Assembly (NCBI RefSeq): GCF_018614655.1
Contig: NZ_JAGGOG010000013.1
Coordinates: 1 to 64,000, forward strand
DNA from: Pseudomonas fluorescens
Lineage (GTDB): Bacteria; Pseudomonadota; Gammaproteobacteria; Pseudomonadales; Pseudomonadaceae
Reading direction: 5' to 3'
DNA length: 64,000 nucleotides
The notes under the pieces were generated by a model. It ran no database searches and was not told the DNA's origin. It saw only the letters and a program-made list of their open reading frames with translations. Positions 34,721 to 44,502 of the stretch are shown here, piece by piece (the stretch's first letter is position 1; each line of letters starts with the position of its first letter). The translations under genes and the position numbers were made by a program.

Positions 34721-37027
34721 GTGAATATTTCCAACGGATTGTGCAGGGTATGTGTAGCGGGGGTATGCCTCGGTTTGAGCCTTTCAGTGTCGGCCCGGGT
34801 ACAGGTCAGCGAGGCGAAGGCCGAGATTCGCCGTACCGGTTTTGGTGTCCCGCACATTCGTGCCAATGATGAGCGCGGTCTGGGTTACGGTATTGGCTAC
34901 GCCTACGCCCAGGACAATCTGTGCCTGCTGGCCAACGAAGTGGTAACCGTGAACGGTGAGCGCGCCCGGTATTTTGGTGCCGAGAAATCGACCCTGGAGC
35001 GGCGTAACAATCTCACCAGCGATGTGTTCTTTACCTGGCTCAATACGCCCGAGGCGGTCTCGGCATTCTGGAAGGCTCAGGCCCCACAGATGCAGCAGCG
35101 GATCGAAGGTTATGTCGCAGGCTACAACCGTTATTTGAAAGAACGCACGGCCACCGGCCTGCCCGAGCAGTGCCAAGGCGCCTGGGTGCGGGCTATCACT
35201 CCCGAGGACGTGGTCAAGTTGACTCGACGGTTACTGGTGGAAGGTGGTGTCGGTCAGTTCGCCGAAGCCCTGGCAGGCGCCACGCCTCCTCAAACCACAG
35301 CGGGTTCGCAGCCTGACACCCAGGCGTTTGAAGTCGCGGCCGCCAATCAACAGCGGTTTGCCCTCGATCGCGGCAGTAACGCGGTGGCGGTGGGGCGCGA
35401 CCGTTCGTTCAACGGCCGTGGCATGTTGTTGGCCAACCCGCATTTTCCCTGGGTCGGCGGTATGCGTTTCTATGAAATGCACCTGACCATTCCCGGTCAA
35501 CTGGACGTGATGGGCGCTGCCTTGCCGGGGTTGCCGGTGATCAATATCGGCTTTAACCAGCATGTGGCCTGGACCCACACAGTGGACACCTCCAAGCACT
35601 TCACCTTGTACCGCTTGACCCTGGACCCGAAAGATCCGACCCGCTACCTGTTGGACGGAAAGTCTTTGCCGATGGAAAAAACCACCCTTGCAGTGCAAGT
35701 GAAAACCGCTGATGGCAGCACCAGGAGCGAGTCGCGTACGGTCTACAGCTCGCAGTTCGGCCCGGTGGTGCAATGGCCGGGCAAGTTGGATTGGAACAAC
35801 CAATATGCGTTCAGCCTGCGTGACGCCAACCTGGGTAACGACCGGGTGCTGCAGCAGTGGTATGCGATGAACCGCGCCGACAGCCTCAATGAATTGCAAA
35901 CCTCCGTGCATACGCTGCAAGGGATCCCGTGGGTGAACACCCTGGCGGCGGATGATCAGGGCCAGAGCCTGTATATGAACCTGTCGGTGGTGCCTAACGT
36001 CAGCGCGAAGAAACTGGCGCAATGCAGCGACCCGCGTGCGGGCCTGCAATTGATCATGCTCGATGGCTCTCATAGCGCTTGCGCCTGGGACGTGGATCCG
36101 CGTGCGGCGCAGGCGGGTATTTTCCCCGCCGACCAATTACCGCAGCTTGCGCGCACGGATTATGTGCAGCACTCCAATGACTCGGCATGGATGGTCAACC
36201 CCAAGGCGCTGCTGACAGGGTTCTCACCCGTGATCAGCCAGGACAAGATCGCCTTGGGGCCACGTGCACGCTTCGCTTTGCAGCGCTTGCAGGCGCTGGA
36301 TAAGCAACCGATCACCCCCACCGACTTGCAGCACATGGTCATGGATAATCAGGTGTACCTCGCCAGCCAAGTCATGCCGGATGTGCTGAAGTTCTGCGAG
36401 CAGGACCTGGGCGCTGATGCCGTCACTTTGCAATCGGTGTGCACCAGCCTGAAAAACTGGGACCAGAAAGCCAATCTTGAAAGCGGCCTGGGCCTTGTGC
36501 ACTTCATCAACCTGTTCAAACAGATGCAGCAAGTGCCTGAGGCGTGGCAAGTCAGTTTCGACCCGGCGCAGCCGCTCACCACGCCGCGTGGGCTGGCCAT
36601 CGACCGGGCTCCGGTGGCCAAGGCGCTGCGTGAGGCCATGTTGGCGTCCGCGGCTGAGGTGACAAAACTTGGGTTGAACCAGAACAGCCGTTGGGGTGAT
36701 GTTCAGGTGTCCGGCAAGATCCCGCTCCACGGCGGGCCGCAAGAACTGGGTATTTATAACGCGATGCAGAGCGTGCCTCGGGAAGACGGCAAACGTGAAG
36801 TGATCAGTGGCAGCAGCTACTTGCAGATTGTCACCTTCGACGACCAGGGGCCGCGTGCTGATGGGGTGTTGGCGTTCTCGTTGTCCAGCGACCCGGCTTC
36901 GCTGTATTCGAAGGACCAGACCCAGGCGTTTTCGCAGAAGACGTTGAGCCCGCTGCCCTTTACCGAGCAGCAGATCAAGGCGGATCCGCAGTATCAACTA
37001 CAGGTGATCAGCGAGCAGAGCCAATAA
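34721..37027 (+). CDS. pvdQ: Acylase PvdQ (pyoverdine maturation, AHL acylase)
   Basis: A periplasmic Ntn-hydrolase of 768 residues (P. aeruginosa PvdQ is 762). It removes the fatty acyl chain from the pyoverdine precursor and can cleave long-chain acyl-homoserine lactones. The conserved start of the mature protein reads GFGVPHIRANDERGLGYGIG. The autocatalytic site is LDRG followed by SNAVAVG, placing the nucleophile at about Ser219. NPHFPW and NIGFNQHVAWTHTVDTS match PvdQ closely. I chose GTG 34721 (GGAGT upstream) because it gives a proper signal peptide; a GTG at 34670 would be too close to the predicted transcription start. No other pyoverdine gene is nearby. Its end overlaps the convergent NadR-like gene by 20 bp. 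Confidence 0.9.
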   Translation: MNISNGLCRVCVAGVCLGLSLSVSARVQVSEAKAEIRRTGFGVPHIRANDERGLGYGIGYAYAQDNLCLLANEVVTVNGERARYFGAEKSTLERRNNLTSDVFFTWLNTPEAVSAFWKAQAPQMQQRIEGYVAGYNRYLKERTATGLPEQCQGAWVRAITPEDVVKLTRRLLVEGGVGQFAEALAGATPPQTTAGSQPDTQAFEVAAANQQRFALDRGSNAVAVGRDRSFNGRGMLLANPHFPWVGGMRFYEMHLTIPGQLDVMGAALPGLPVINIGFNQHVAWTHTVDTSKHFTLYRLTLDPKDPTRYLLDGKSLPMEKTTLAVQVKTADGSTRSESRTVYSSQFGPVVQWPGKLDWNNQYAFSLRDANLGNDRVLQQWYAMNRADSLNELQTSVHTLQGIPWVNTLAADDQGQSLYMNLSVVPNVSAKKLAQCSDPRAGLQLIMLDGSHSACAWDVDPRAAQAGIFPADQLPQLARTDYVQHSNDSAWMVNPKALLTGFSPVISQDKIALGPRARFALQRLQALDKQPITPTDLQHMVMDNQVYLASQVMPDVLKFCEQDLGADAVTLQSVCTSLKNWDQKANLESGLGLVHFINLFKQMQQVPEAWQVSFDPAQPLTTPRGLAIDRAPVAKALREAMLASAAEVTKLGLNQNSRWGDVQVSGKIPLHGGPQELGIYNAMQSVPREDGKREVISGSSYLQIVTFDDQGPRADGVLAFSLSSDPASLYSKDQTQAFSQKTLSPLPFTEQQIKADPQYQLQVISEQSQ

Positions 37028-37541
37028 GCAGCTGCTCGACGGCTGAGAACGCCTTGGCACGGCGTTCCTCCCAATCCCCTCGGATCACCCGCAGTGGCTG
37101 CTGGTGTTGCTCCAGCCATTCTCGGCTTGCCTGGAAAAACGCCAGGCGATCCGTCAGCTCCGGTTGGCAGCGCTGCCCATCTTCCGCCCAGCCAACGTCT
37201 TCGGGGGACAGCAGCAGGTGCAGGTCGTAGTGACGAGCCAGCAACTCACTGTCGAGCCATTTCGGGTAGTCGCCAAACAGTGTCAGGCTCCACAACTTGT
37301 TGGTCAGCAGGTTCGTATCGAGGATCAACAGCGCAGGCTGTTTGGCGCGAGCCGCGTCTTCCCAGGCCAACTGGCCGTGGGCAATGTCCGGGATATCGTC
37401 CAGGGTGGTATCGCGCTGGTGGTGATCGATGAAATAGCGCACATATTCCCCGACCATCAGGCCACCAAAATGCGCCTGTAATTCACCGGCCAACCAGCTT
37501 TTACCACTGGATTCGGGGCCGGCCATGACCACTACCTTCAT
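37008..37541 (-). CDS. NadR-type nicotinamide riboside kinase (AAA ATPase)
   Basis: A 177-residue P-loop kinase resembling the C-terminal domain of NadR. It has Walker A AGPESSGKSWLAG, the substrate region VGEYVRYFIDHH and Walker B-like LLILDTNLL. It would phosphorylate nicotinamide riboside to NMN. Its ATG overlaps the pnuC stop by 4 bp; transporter and kinase together make an NAD-precursor salvage unit. It lacks the HTH and adenylyltransferase parts of enterobacterial NadR. Confidence 0.85.
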   Translation of the reverse strand: MKVVVMAGPESSGKSWLAGELQAHFGGLMVGEYVRYFIDHHQRDTTLDDIPDIAHGQLAWEDAARAKQPALLILDTNLLTNKLWSLTLFGDYPKWLDSELLARHYDLHLLLSPEDVGWAEDGQRCQPELTDRLAFFQASREWLEQHQQPLRVIRGDWEERRAKAFSAVEQLLIGSAR

Positions 37542-38101
37542 ACCTGCAACGCCGGGTCAGCGCGCCATTCCCGCCAGCCTTGCACGGCAATCACGGTGAA
37601 CAGGGCATACAGTGCGGCGGTGAGGTACAGGCCTTTGTAGAGGAACAAGCCGACAAAGATCACGTCCACGGCAATCCACAACGGCCAGCACTGCACGCGT
37701 TTCTGCGCCATCCACATTTGCGCCACCAGGCTGAAACCGGTCAGTGCTGCGTCCAGCCAAGGCTGCGCAGCGTCGGTCCAGTGGGCCATGGCAGCCCCCA
37801 GTAGCAGGCTGCCCACGGCGCCGATGGCCAGGCTCAGGAGGATCGATTGCAGTCCGAGGCTGGTGACCTGGCGGCCTTGCTTGACCTCACCGGCCCGGGT
37901 CCATTGCCACCAACCGTAGAGTTGCAGGGCGGCGTAGACCACTTGCAGCAACATGTCGGAATACAGCTTCACATCGAAGAACACCCAGGTGTACAGCAAT
38001 ACCATGACCAGGCCGATGGGCCAGCACCAAGGGTTCTGTTTGACTGTCAGCCAGACGGCGATCACCCCCAGCGCGGCGGCAAACAGTTCAAGCCCGGACA
38101 T
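37538..38101 (-). CDS. pnuC: Nicotinamide riboside transporter PnuC
   Basis: A 187-residue inner-membrane protein with about seven hydrophobic segments. PnuC-type motifs include VKQNPWCWPIGLVMVLLYTWVF, LQLYGWWQW and WPLWIAVDVIFVGLF. It imports nicotinamide riboside by facilitated diffusion, trapped by the overlapping kinase gene. ATG 38101 with AAGGAA upstream is preferred over an in-frame start at 38149. PnuT (thiamine) is the alternative family, but the kinase partner favours PnuC. Confidence 0.87.
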   Translation of the reverse strand: MSGLELFAAALGVIAVWLTVKQNPWCWPIGLVMVLLYTWVFFDVKLYSDMLLQVVYAALQLYGWWQWTRAGEVKQGRQVTSLGLQSILLSLAIGAVGSLLLGAAMAHWTDAAQPWLDAALTGFSLVAQMWMAQKRVQCWPLWIAVDVIFVGLFLYKGLYLTAALYALFTVIAVQGWREWRADPALQV

Positions 38102-38209
38102 TGGGGTTCCTTGGGGAAGTGGCAGAGGGCGCCGATTGTAACCAAACAAGCGCCCTTATAGGCATGGGTATCTCTACATCTTTGCGGACGGCATTTGGCG
38201 CCCGGATAC

Positions 38210-39832
38210 CTAAGGCTGGGAATCCTTGACCAGATGCAGAAGCACGTAGGGGTCCTTGTCAAACTGTCCAATCAGCACCGGAGACAACGAACGCAGGCGT
38301 GGATCAGTCAGCGCTTCAAAATCAACCTGACTCATCACCAGCCAGGCCGGTGCCTGGATGAGCGTCAGATCGCCAGGCTGCTGGGTAAACAACGGCACCC
38401 GGTCACAATCAAGGTTGACCATGAACTTGATCGCTTTCGCGTCCTTGCCCAACGCATGCAGCACAATCGGCGCCGGTTGCGCCTTGATCAACGTATGAGC
38501 CTGAACCGTAAAGGTGCGAGTGTCATACAGGCTGCGCTGCAGCGGCTCGACCATCACGATATAGGTGGCCCACACCGCCAACACCGCACCGAAGGCCGGG
38601 CCCAGGTAGCGCAGGCGTGGTTTGAACAGCAGCCCCAGGCTCAGCACCTGGAGCGCTATCAAAATCCCGAAGATGGGGTTGAGGCTGCCCAAATCCTTGG
38701 CGAAGCGATGACGAGCCACGAACAGCCCCGCGATCAACAGCCCCGGGATCAGCGTCCACAGCCCCAGCATCAGAACTCGCAGCGAGGCGAACAACCGTCC
38801 CTGAGCCACCTGGAACGGATAAGCCGCAATGATCGCCGCCATGGGCAACATTGGCAGCACGTAACGGGTTTTTTTCGCCTGCGGAACCGACAGGCCAATC
38901 ATCACGATCAAACCGGCAGCCGCGCAATACAGCACCAATTGCAAAGCAGGATCCACCGGCCGACGACCACCCGCCAGTACCCCAATCAGTACCAATACCG
39001 CCATGGGATAGGCCAGGGCATAGTTGCCCATGGAACTGGTGAAGTAATACAGCAACGGGCTGGCGCCTTCGGTGCCATCCATGCGGCCGAGGAACTGCAT
39101 GCGGATGACTTCCCGCATGAGCGGTTCGCCGCCGCTGAGCTTGGCCAGCAAGAGCAACAGACTGCTGCACGCTGCCAGCAACGCCAGGGCCAACAGGCCG
39201 AAGGTGAACAGTTGGCGCCACTGCCGATTGATCAGGTAATAGCTGCAAAGCATGCCCGTCGGAATCACCAGGCCGATGGGACCTCGAATGGCAAACCCCA
39301 GGATGACCAACAGCAAAAGCCAGTGCAGGCGTTTGCTGGCACCGAAGTGATCATGGGCATAAGCCAGATAGAACACGGTCAGGGCCACCGCGGCCAGCAT
39401 CTGATCGAGCGACACCGCACGGGTTTCGCTGATGAAGGTGCTGCTGAGCAACAGCAATGCAACGCTCAGCAACGCCCAGCGCGGGGAGTAGGGCGCTGTC
39501 AGCCGGTAGATCAGCGTCACGATCACGACCGAAGCAATCGCTGTCGGCAGCCACGCGGTGAAGCTGGTCACCTCACCAAACGGTAGCGACAGCAGCCAGA
39601 CAAACAGCGTCGAGGTCGCCGAGTAGTCGGCATAGGGTTGGCCATAGGTGGTAGGGAAAAACCCCGGGCCATGGCGCAGCATTTCCTGGGCGAAGAGCAC
39701 GAAGCGTGAATCAAAGCCAATGATTGCCTGGTTCCAGTTACCGGCGACAAACAGGATCAACGCCAGGAGCCCCAGCCCCAATGAGTGTCGGCGAATTGTC
39801 GGACTGAGCAGGGGCTGGAGAGCTTTATCCAC
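38210..39832 (-). CDS. ArnT-like family 39 glycosyltransferase
   Basis: A 540-residue polytopic membrane protein of the PMT/ArnT type. It has about 12 hydrophobic segments and the acidic first loop (FDSRFVLFAQEMLRHGPGFF), comparable to [13 protein letters not shown] of the true ArnT at 41966. It starts 3 bp after the ugd stop, so it is part of the arn operon. It may move a sugar from a polyprenyl carrier onto lipid A, LPS core or another acceptor; substrate unknown. As I recall, such a second copy trails arn operons in other pseudomonads. Confidence 0.8.
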   Translation of the reverse strand: MDKALQPLLSPTIRRHSLGLGLLALILFVAGNWNQAIIGFDSRFVLFAQEMLRHGPGFFPTTYGQPYADYSATSTLFVWLLSLPFGEVTSFTAWLPTAIASVVIVTLIYRLTAPYSPRWALLSVALLLLSSTFISETRAVSLDQMLAAVALTVFYLAYAHDHFGASKRLHWLLLLVILGFAIRGPIGLVIPTGMLCSYYLINRQWRQLFTFGLLALALLAACSSLLLLLAKLSGGEPLMREVIRMQFLGRMDGTEGASPLLYYFTSSMGNYALAYPMAVLVLIGVLAGGRRPVDPALQLVLYCAAAGLIVMIGLSVPQAKKTRYVLPMLPMAAIIAAYPFQVAQGRLFASLRVLMLGLWTLIPGLLIAGLFVARHRFAKDLGSLNPIFGILIALQVLSLGLLFKPRLRYLGPAFGAVLAVWATYIVMVEPLQRSLYDTRTFTVQAHTLIKAQPAPIVLHALGKDAKAIKFMVNLDCDRVPLFTQQPGDLTLIQAPAWLVMSQVDFEALTDPRLRSLSPVLIGQFDKDPYVLLHLVKDSQP

Positions 39833-39835
39833 GGT

Positions 39836-41215
39836 TTACGCTTCCTTGACCGCAGACACCCATTGCTGTTGCGGAATCGGCAGGTTGCACGAGTCACCAC
39901 GGCCTATCGGGAAGTACTGGAAACCTTTACGTGCCAGGCGTTCGCCGTCGTACAGGTTGCGCCCGTCGAAGATCACCGGCGTTTTGAGGCGCCCGTGAAT
40001 AAAATCGAAATCCGGAGCCTTGAATTGCTGCCATTCGGTGCAGATGATCAGGGCGTCGGAACCATTCAGGGTCGATTCCGGTGTGCCCATCAGCATCAGG
40101 CGCGGGTCGTCGCCGTACAAACGTTGGGTTTCCTGCATGGCTTCGGGGTCAAACGCCCGAACATTGGCGCCGGCCGCCCACAGGGCTTCCATCAGCACCC
40201 GGCTTGGCGCATCGCGCATGTCGTCGGTGTTGGGCTTGAACGCCAAACCCCACAGGGCGAAGGTCTTGCCGCGCAGCTCACCCTTGAAGAAAGCATTGAT
40301 GCGTTCGAACAGCTTGCTCTTCTGCCGCTGGTTGATGGCTTCCACCGCTTCGAGCAGGTCACTGGAGCAGTTGGCTTCCTTGGCACTGTGGATCAGGGCG
40401 CGCATGTCCTTGGGGAAGCACGAGCCGCCATAACCGCAGCCCGGGTAGATAAAGTGGTAACCGATGCGCGAGTCGGCGCCGATGCCCAGGCGTACAGCTT
40501 CGATGTCGGCGCCCAGGTGTTCCGCCAGTTCGGCAATTTGGTTGATAAAGCTGATCTTGGTGGCCAGCATGCAGTTGGCGGCGTACTTGGTCAGCTCGGC
40601 GCTGCGCAGGTCCATGAAGATGATGCGGTCATGGTTGCGGTTGAACGGTGCATACAGATCGCGCATCACCTCGCGCACTTCTTCGCGCTCGCAGCCGATG
40701 ACGATACGGTCTGGACGGCGGCAATCGGCGACGGCCGAGCCTTCCTTGAGGAATTCCGGGTTGGAGACGATATCGAACTCAAGGCTGCGTCCGGCCGCGT
40801 GCAGGACTTTTTCCATATGTGCGCGCAGCGTATCGCCAGTGCCGACAGGCACGGTTGATTTCTCCACCAGGATGACCGGTGCGACGCGGTGACGGGCGAC
40901 GGCATCGCCCACCGACAGCACGTATTTCAGGTCTGCCGAACCGTCTTCATCCGAAGGCGTGCCCACGGCAATGAACAGCACTTCACCATGCTCGACAGCG
41001 AGCTTCTCGTCATAGGTGAATTGCAGGCGCTTGCTCTCGAGGTTTTCCTTGACCATGGCCGCAAGCCCTGGCTCGAAGATGCTCACGTGGCCTTGTTGCA
41101 GCAACTGGACCTTTTTCTCGTCAACATCCATGCAGATGACATCGTGACCAACTTCGGCCAGTACGGTGGCCTGTACCAGGCCGACGTAACCACTACCAAA
41201 TACACTGATTTTCAT
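39836..41215 (-). CDS. ugd: UDP-glucose 6-dehydrogenase
   Basis: A 459-residue NAD-dependent enzyme oxidising UDP-glucose to UDP-glucuronate, the precursor for aminoarabinose. It has the N-terminal Rossmann motif [30 protein letters not shown], the catalytic Cys in [11 protein letters not shown] and [13 protein letters not shown]. It overlaps arnF by 4 bp and supplies the substrate for the ArnA decarboxylase domain. Confidence 0.95.
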   Translation of the reverse strand: MKISVFGSGYVGLVQATVLAEVGHDVICMDVDEKKVQLLQQGHVSIFEPGLAAMVKENLESKRLQFTYDEKLAVEHGEVLFIAVGTPSDEDGSADLKYVLSVGDAVARHRVAPVILVEKSTVPVGTGDTLRAHMEKVLHAAGRSLEFDIVSNPEFLKEGSAVADCRRPDRIVIGCEREEVREVMRDLYAPFNRNHDRIIFMDLRSAELTKYAANCMLATKISFINQIAELAEHLGADIEAVRLGIGADSRIGYHFIYPGCGYGGSCFPKDMRALIHSAKEANCSSDLLEAVEAINQRQKSKLFERINAFFKGELRGKTFALWGLAFKPNTDDMRDAPSRVLMEALWAAGANVRAFDPEAMQETQRLYGDDPRLMLMGTPESTLNGSDALIICTEWQQFKAPDFDFIHGRLKTPVIFDGRNLYDGERLARKGFQYFPIGRGDSCNLPIPQQQWVSAVKEA

Positions 41216-41625
41216 GGGGCATTCCTGGGACTTGTGGTGCTAGCACGACGAGAGTTGATAGTCAGGACACCGAAGATGACCAAGGCCACCCCCGCCGTTT
41301 TAGAAAGTGAAAAGTGCTCGTTGAATACCGGCAGGCTGGCAGCCAGCAGGTACACCAGCGCATAGCTGATGCTCAGCAGCGAATAGGCACGGCCCAAGGG
41401 CAGGTCCCGCAGGGCGCCCAGCCAGCAGAGCATCGACAGGGCATAGGCGATGATCGCCAGGATCACCACACCCAGCGCACCGAGGTCGATGGCGCCGCTG
41501 TTGAGAGCATTCAGCCACTCGGCGGGCAACGGCAGGCGGGTCATGCTCCAGCGCATGCCCAACTGGGCGCTGCTGACCAACGCAACGCTGCCCAGGGCCA
41601 AGGCAAAACCGCGAACCCGGCTCAT
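41212..41625 (-). CDS. arnF: Undecaprenyl-phosphate-aminoarabinose flippase subunit ArnF
   Basis: A 137-residue, four-TM small multidrug-resistance-like protein ([40 protein letters not shown]). With ArnE it flips the aminoarabinose lipid to the periplasmic face. It overlaps arnE and ugd by 4 bp each; order and size match the arn operon. Confidence 0.9.
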   Translation of the reverse strand: MSRVRGFALALGSVALVSSAQLGMRWSMTRLPLPAEWLNALNSGAIDLGALGVVILAIIAYALSMLCWLGALRDLPLGRAYSLLSISYALVYLLAASLPVFNEHFSLSKTAGVALVIFGVLTINSRRASTTSPRNAP

Positions 41626-41969
41626 ACCTGGCGCCCCAGCAACACGACACCGGCAATCACCAAGGCCACGCCCAGCCAGTGCCGACCGTCAATGGGTTCA
41701 TGAAAGACAAAGCGCGCTACCAACGTCACCAGCACAAAGTTCAGGCTGAGCATGGGGTAGGCGACACCGACTTCCATGCGTTGCAACACCAGCAGCCACA
41801 CCAGCAAACCCAGGCCCAGGCAGATCAGTGCCGACCACAGCCACGGGGAGCGCAATTTGGCTGCCCAACCATCGGGCTGGTCGCGCCAGCGCTCGACGGC
41901 AAACTTCTGGGACACCTGGCCCATACAGGTCAACAGGCAGGCCGCCAGCAACAGGAGCAAGGAGGTCAT
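41622..41969 (-). CDS. arnE: Undecaprenyl-phosphate-aminoarabinose flippase subunit ArnE
   Basis: A 115-residue, four-TM EamA/SMR-type protein ([49 protein letters not shown]). It is the partner of ArnF, with 4-bp overlaps on both sides, between arnT and arnF. Confidence 0.9.
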   Translation of the reverse strand: MTSLLLLLAACLLTCMGQVSQKFAVERWRDQPDGWAAKLRSPWLWSALICLGLGLLVWLLVLQRMEVGVAYPMLSLNFVLVTLVARFVFHEPIDGRHWLGVALVIAGVVLLGRQV

Positions 41970-43621
41970 GGCGCACTCTGCGGGAAAAACAGGATCACGA
42001 GATTGCCCTGCTCGTAGCGCTTGCCATCCTGGGGCAGCAAGTCCACTTCGCGCTGCTCATCGTCGCCCTTGACCCGCATGACGACACCCACCGGGCCTTG
42101 TTTGCGCGCATCCGTCATCCATTGCTGGACTTCGGCGGTATCGATCTGGCGATAGGCAGTATCCGGGAAGGCGATGCCGTATTTCACTTCACCGACGGTG
42201 TTGTAGAGCATGATTTGCGGGTGGGCCAGGCGCCAGGACAAGGCGGAGGCGGCCCCCAGATCGTTGCTCAGCAGTTGTGTGGCCTGCTTGAACTCCGGGA
42301 TGTGATCAATGATGAACTGGTCGGGGGTCTTGTTATAAACCACCGAGTGAGGCAGCGCGGCCGGAACCAGTGCCACCAGCAGCCAGGTGCCAACCACCGG
42401 TGCGGCCCACAGGTGCAACGGACGAGCCGCTTGCAGCAGGTTGGCGATGATCCAGCCGAACAGGAACACGAACACCAGCACCAGGCTCAGCCACTCTTCG
42501 TTGTGTTCGTACACCGGCTTCTTCAGTTGGAACCAAGTCAGGGCCAGCAACGCCAGCACGCCGAGGATCAGGTTCAGCCAACCGTTGATACGCAGCACAC
42601 GACCACGGGCCTGCGCCAGTTTGTCCGCCAGGGTATTGCCCATCAGCAGGGCCAGGGGCACCAGGCACGGCATGATGTAGGACGGCAGTTTGCCTTTGGC
42701 CAGGCTGAAGAACGCCAGGGGCATCAACCACCAGAGCAGCAGGTAGGCGGTCTTGTGTGTACGTTTTTCCTGCCACGCCTGTTTCAGGGTCGACGGCAGC
42801 AAGGCCATCCACGGCAGACAGAACACGGCCAGCAGCGGCAGGTAATACCAGATGGGCTCTGCGTGCTGGGCATCGTCACCGGCAAAGCGCTGGATGTGCT
42901 CGTGCCAGAAAAAGAAGTTCCAGTAGTCCGGTTCCTGGACATGCACGGTCAGCGCCCAAGGCAGGCTCACGACAATTGCCACCACCACGGCCACCAGGCC
43001 ATAGCCCAGCAACTCACGAAAGCGTTTGTGCCAGATCGCGTAGGGCAGGGCGATCAGTACCGGCAGCAACCAGGCCAGGAAACCCTTGGTCATGAACCCC
43101 ATGCCACAGGCGAAACCCAACAGGGCCCAGGACCACAACTTGCCCCGACGTGTCGTGCTGTCGAAACAGAACCACAAGGCGGCGCCCGTCAGGTTGACCC
43201 AGAAGGTGAACTGCGGATCCAGGTTGGCATAGCCACCCAGAAACGCCACGCTGACAAAACTCATGTACAGCACGGCGCTGGCCAGGCTCTTGCGCGGGTC
43301 GTTCCACAGCCGCCGGGCCACGAAATACACCAGCAGGATGCTCAAGCCGGTGCTCAGGGCCGAGGCGAAGCGCACGCCGAACAGGTTCTGGCCAAAAATT
43401 GCCTGGCCCAGCGCGATCATCCAGTAGCCGGCCGCCGGTTTTTCGAAGTAGCGGATGCCCATGAAGTGCGGCGATGCCCACTTGCCGGTCAGCAGCATTT
43501 CCTGGCTGATTTGCGCATAGCGTGTTTCGTCGGGAATCCACAGGCCATGGGTGGCCAGCGGCAGCAGGTAGAACACACCAAAAGCCAACAGGAGCAGGGG
43601 CAAGGCCCAACGGCGGATCAT
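41966..43621 (-). CDS. arnT: Aminoarabinose transferase ArnT
   Basis: A 551-residue inner-membrane glycosyltransferase (E. coli ArnT 550) that puts 4-amino-4-deoxy-L-arabinose on lipid A in the periplasm, giving resistance to polymyxin and cationic peptides. It has the conserved first periplasmic loop [17 protein letters not shown] and [16 protein letters not shown], about 12 TM helices and a soluble C-terminal tail. ATG 43621 overlaps the arnD stop by 4 bp. Confidence 0.94.
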   Translation of the reverse strand: MIRRWALPLLLLAFGVFYLLPLATHGLWIPDETRYAQISQEMLLTGKWASPHFMGIRYFEKPAAGYWMIALGQAIFGQNLFGVRFASALSTGLSILLVYFVARRLWNDPRKSLASAVLYMSFVSVAFLGGYANLDPQFTFWVNLTGAALWFCFDSTTRRGKLWSWALLGFACGMGFMTKGFLAWLLPVLIALPYAIWHKRFRELLGYGLVAVVVAIVVSLPWALTVHVQEPDYWNFFFWHEHIQRFAGDDAQHAEPIWYYLPLLAVFCLPWMALLPSTLKQAWQEKRTHKTAYLLLWWLMPLAFFSLAKGKLPSYIMPCLVPLALLMGNTLADKLAQARGRVLRINGWLNLILGVLALLALTWFQLKKPVYEHNEEWLSLVLVFVFLFGWIIANLLQAARPLHLWAAPVVGTWLLVALVPAALPHSVVYNKTPDQFIIDHIPEFKQATQLLSNDLGAASALSWRLAHPQIMLYNTVGEVKYGIAFPDTAYRQIDTAEVQQWMTDARKQGPVGVVMRVKGDDEQREVDLLPQDGKRYEQGNLVILFFPQSAP

Positions 43622-44502
43622 GCCTGTTGCACTCCCAGCCAACCCTCACGACCACTCAATGCACCGCGCACCAGCTGTTGCTGGGGCAGGGTGGCAAGGT
43701 CGGCGGGTAACAGGTTACCCAACGGTTGGAAGTTAATGCCGCGCTGCCCAGCCTGAGCCAGCAACTGACGAAACTCATCGGCCATCAGAATCCCTTCTAC
43801 TTCTGCGTGGATCGTATAGACGTTCAACTTCGATTCGGTAAACCGATCAAGGATGTAGGCATTGAAATCTTTGGCAGCCACCACCGGCCCGACGACTTCG
43901 TCGAAGGTCGGCAGGTCCACCGGAATTTGTGGGGTACCAGCGCTGCCATCGGCCAGGGTTGGTCGAAACAGGCTGTCACCGCGGCAATCACTGTTGTAGC
44001 GGAAATTGAAACCTTGCTTGGCTTGCACCACGCGCTCATCGGCACGCCAGCCGGCGGCCGCCGAGCAGTCCACGCGATCACCCAGAATGTCGCTCAAGGT
44101 GTCGACGCCACGGCGAATCTGCTCGATCAACTGGGCATCGCTCCAGCGCCCGGTGTTGGCCTGCCAGCCGTGGTGATCCCAGGCGTGCAGGCCCACTTCA
44201 TGGCCGGCCGCCTTGGCCTGGCACATCAGATGCCCCAGGTCACGGCCAATGGGTTTGCCTGGCCAGGCGGTGCCGGCCAGCAAAATGTCCCAGCCATATA
44301 AACCGGCTGCATTGGAGCGCAACATCTTCCACAGAAATTGCGGGCGGATCAGGCGCCACAAATGACGCCCCATGTTGTCCGGCCCGACACTGAAAAAGAA
44401 CGTCGCCTTGATCCCGGCTTCATCGAGCAGTTCCAACAACTTCGGCACCCCATCACGGGTGCCTCGGTAGGTGTCGACGTCAATGCGTAGACCTGCCTCC
44501 AT
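43618..44502 (-). CDS. arnD: 4-deoxy-4-formamido-L-arabinose-phosphoundecaprenol deformylase ArnD
   Basis: A 294-residue NodB-type polysaccharide deacetylase-fold enzyme that removes the formyl group from the lipid-linked sugar. It has the metal/catalytic Asp region [14 protein letters not shown], the HxxxH-like [10 protein letters not shown], and a C-terminal His in IHAEVEG. Its start shares one base with the arnA stop. Confidence 0.93.
   Translation of the reverse strand: MEAGLRIDVDTYRGTRDGVPKLLELLDEAGIKATFFFSVGPDNMGRHLWRLIRPQFLWKMLRSNAAGLYGWDILLAGTAWPGKPIGRDLGHLMCQAKAAGHEVGLHAWDHHGWQANTGRWSDAQLIEQIRRGVDTLSDILGDRVDCSAAAGWRADERVVQAKQGFNFRYNSDCRGDSLFRPTLADGSAGTPQIPVDLPTFDEVVGPVVAAKDFNAYILDRFTESKLNVYTIHAEVEGILMADEFRQLLAQAGQRGINFQPLGNLLPADLATLPQQQLVRGALSGREGWLGVQQA

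Noticed and set aside
38195..39586. 463-codon + strand frame opposite the ArnT-like gene
   Set aside because: Extremely Gln/Arg/His-rich shadow with no domain.
41828..43756. Long + strand open frame (642 codons) opposite arnE/arnT
   Set aside because: It is the antisense shadow of arnT in high-GC DNA, with Gln/His/Arg-rich low-complexity sequence and no ribosome-binding site.
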